From Deinobacterium chartae (GTDB taxonomy: Bacteria; Deinococcota; Deinococci; Deinococcales; Deinococcaceae), in assembly GCF_014202645.1 (NCBI RefSeq), contig NZ_JACHHG010000005.1, positions 62,001 to 126,000 on the forward strand: DNA of 64,000 bases, read 5' to 3'. Both the position numbers and the translations under genes were made by a program. Positions 63,403 to 64,000 of the stretch are shown here, piece by piece. Numbering within the stretch: the first letter of the stretch is position 1; each line of letters starts with the position of its first letter. The notes under the pieces are model-generated. The model saw only the letters and a list, made by a program, of their open reading frames with translations, ran no database searches and was not told the origin of the DNA.

Positions 63403-64000
63403 TCAGGTCAGACGCGGAAACTCCCGGCGGATCCGCCAGGGCTTGTCGTCTTGCTGCAGCATCAGGCACACGCTCTCGACCTCGAGGGCCTGGTAGGGCT
63501 CGAAGCTGCGCTCGAGGCGGCGCGCCAGGCCGCCCCCCTCGCCACCGAACGGGTTCAGGAGCGTGAAGTGCGGCTGCCAGGTATCCAGGCCGCGCGGCGA
63601 CAGAAACTTGCGCAGGCGGCGGCGCTCGAAGGCCCGGCCGTACTTGCCGGGGTCGGCGCGCACCTCGTCTACAAAGTCCGAGTGCCGCCCAAACGGCGCC
63701 GTACGCGCGATGAACAGGGCCTGCAGCATGGCCAGCGCTTCCGAGGCGCGGTAGCGCAGCACCCACACCTTTCCGTCCTCCCAGCGCTCGAGGCCCTGGG
63801 CGTGCAGGGTCAGGCTGCTCTCGGGACTCAAGCAGGCCAGCAGGTCCGAGATCTCCTCCTCGATCAGGGGAAGCGCGAGCGGGTCCACCTCGAGGGCTTC
63901 GCCCAGAGTGAGGTGAAAACCGAACGGTCGGGCGGCGGCGCGCCACGCGGGGTCAAGGTCGCCGATGCGGGCGCGCAGGTCCTCGGAGAGTTCGAGTTCG
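63403..64000 (-). CDS. 2H phosphoesterase / RNA 2',3'-cyclic phosphodiesterase-like, 5' end missing
   Basis: The frame is open from the right window edge to the stop at 63403, about 199 visible residues. It has two H-x-T motifs, FGFHLTLGE (N-terminal, near the edge) and QPHFTLLNP, the catalytic signature of the 2H family (2'-5' RNA ligase/LigT-like). The start lies beyond the window; the GTG at 63888 would cut off the first motif and is not the real start. It likely acts on cyclic phosphates of RNA or nucleotides. Confidence 0.8.
   Translation of the reverse strand, partial: ELELSEDLRARIGDLDPAWRAAARPFGFHLTLGEALEVDPLALPLIEEEISDLLACLSPESSLTLHAQGLERWEDGKVWVLRYRASEALAMLQALFIARTAPFGRHSDFVDEVRADPGKYGRAFERRRLRKFLSPRGLDTWQPHFTLLNPFGGEGGGLARRLERSFEPYQALEVESVCLMLQQDDKPWRIRREFPRLT

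Overview
The window is 64 kb of very GC-rich bacterial chromosome with tightly packed genes on both strands. The gene content and signals point to the Deinococcota (Deinococcus or a close relative such as Deinobacterium). The basis is a bc-complex operon whose cytochrome c subunit carries extra membrane segments, DUF4384/PEGA envelope proteins, many genes with a TANNNT -10 box only 5-8 nt before the start codon (leaderless mRNAs, common in Deinococcus), and an extreme abundance of the palindrome CTCGAG. No phage, IS element, CRISPR array or rRNA operon was seen. The only tRNA is tRNA-Trp.

Layout. 0-8 kb: end of a YwbE-like gene, an MBL-fold hydrolase, a threonine dehydratase-like enzyme, an FKBP isomerase, a sarcosine-oxidase-like flavoenzyme and a ferric-iron ABC importer (fbpA-B-C order) behind a near-consensus promoter. 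8-14.5 kb: a NarL-type regulator, a class A beta-lactamase-like hydrolase, the cytochrome bc operon (cyt c, Rieske, cyt b) and a secreted GDSL hydrolase. 14.5-19.9 kb: a cupin plus peptide ABC transporter operon, a frameshifted HTH regulator and a second MBL hydrolase. 20-25 kb: yebC, a PSP1/RicT protein with a rhomboid protease, tRNA-Trp and two alpha/beta hydrolases. 25.4-29.3 kb: a sulfate assimilation operon (sulfite reductase, cysC, cysH, sat). 29.4-36.3 kb: a C39-like protease with TPRs, a VOC protein, an ABC-2 exporter, a DUF4384-PEGA protein and a phosphoesterase.

36.3-42.8 kb: an MBL hydrolase followed by a phosphate-sensing set (phoB-like, soluble phoR-like, phoU, PstS-like protein), a phosphotransferase and an S41 protease. 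The PstS-like protein appears to start at CTG. 42.8-45.1 kb is a less conserved, more AT-rich lipoprotein operon. In it the Cys box and His box of a C39-like papain fold lie on two overlapping reading frames. 45.3-51 kb: a zinc-type alcohol/quinone dehydrogenase divergent from fadD, a receiver-only regulator and PBP1A.

51-59.5 kb is a complete system I cytochrome c maturation operon (thioredoxin-like, ccdA, ccmA-B-C-D-E-F-G-H). It ends with a CcmI-like TPR protein that itself carries a CxxCH cytochrome c domain, and a second Rieske protein. Together with the bc operon this gives the cell both the c-type cytochromes and the machinery that attaches their heme. 59.9-64 kb: two regulators, enoyl-CoA hydratase, a Nudix hydrolase, a short DUF4384 paralogue and a truncated 2H phosphoesterase.

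The most interesting signals are the split C39-like protease operon, the CcmI-cytochrome c fusion, the CTG-initiated PstS-like gene, a strong promoter that runs straight into a terminator-like hairpin upstream of tRNA-Trp, and the recurring leaderless promoters. All functional calls rest on motifs read by eye. No database search was run.
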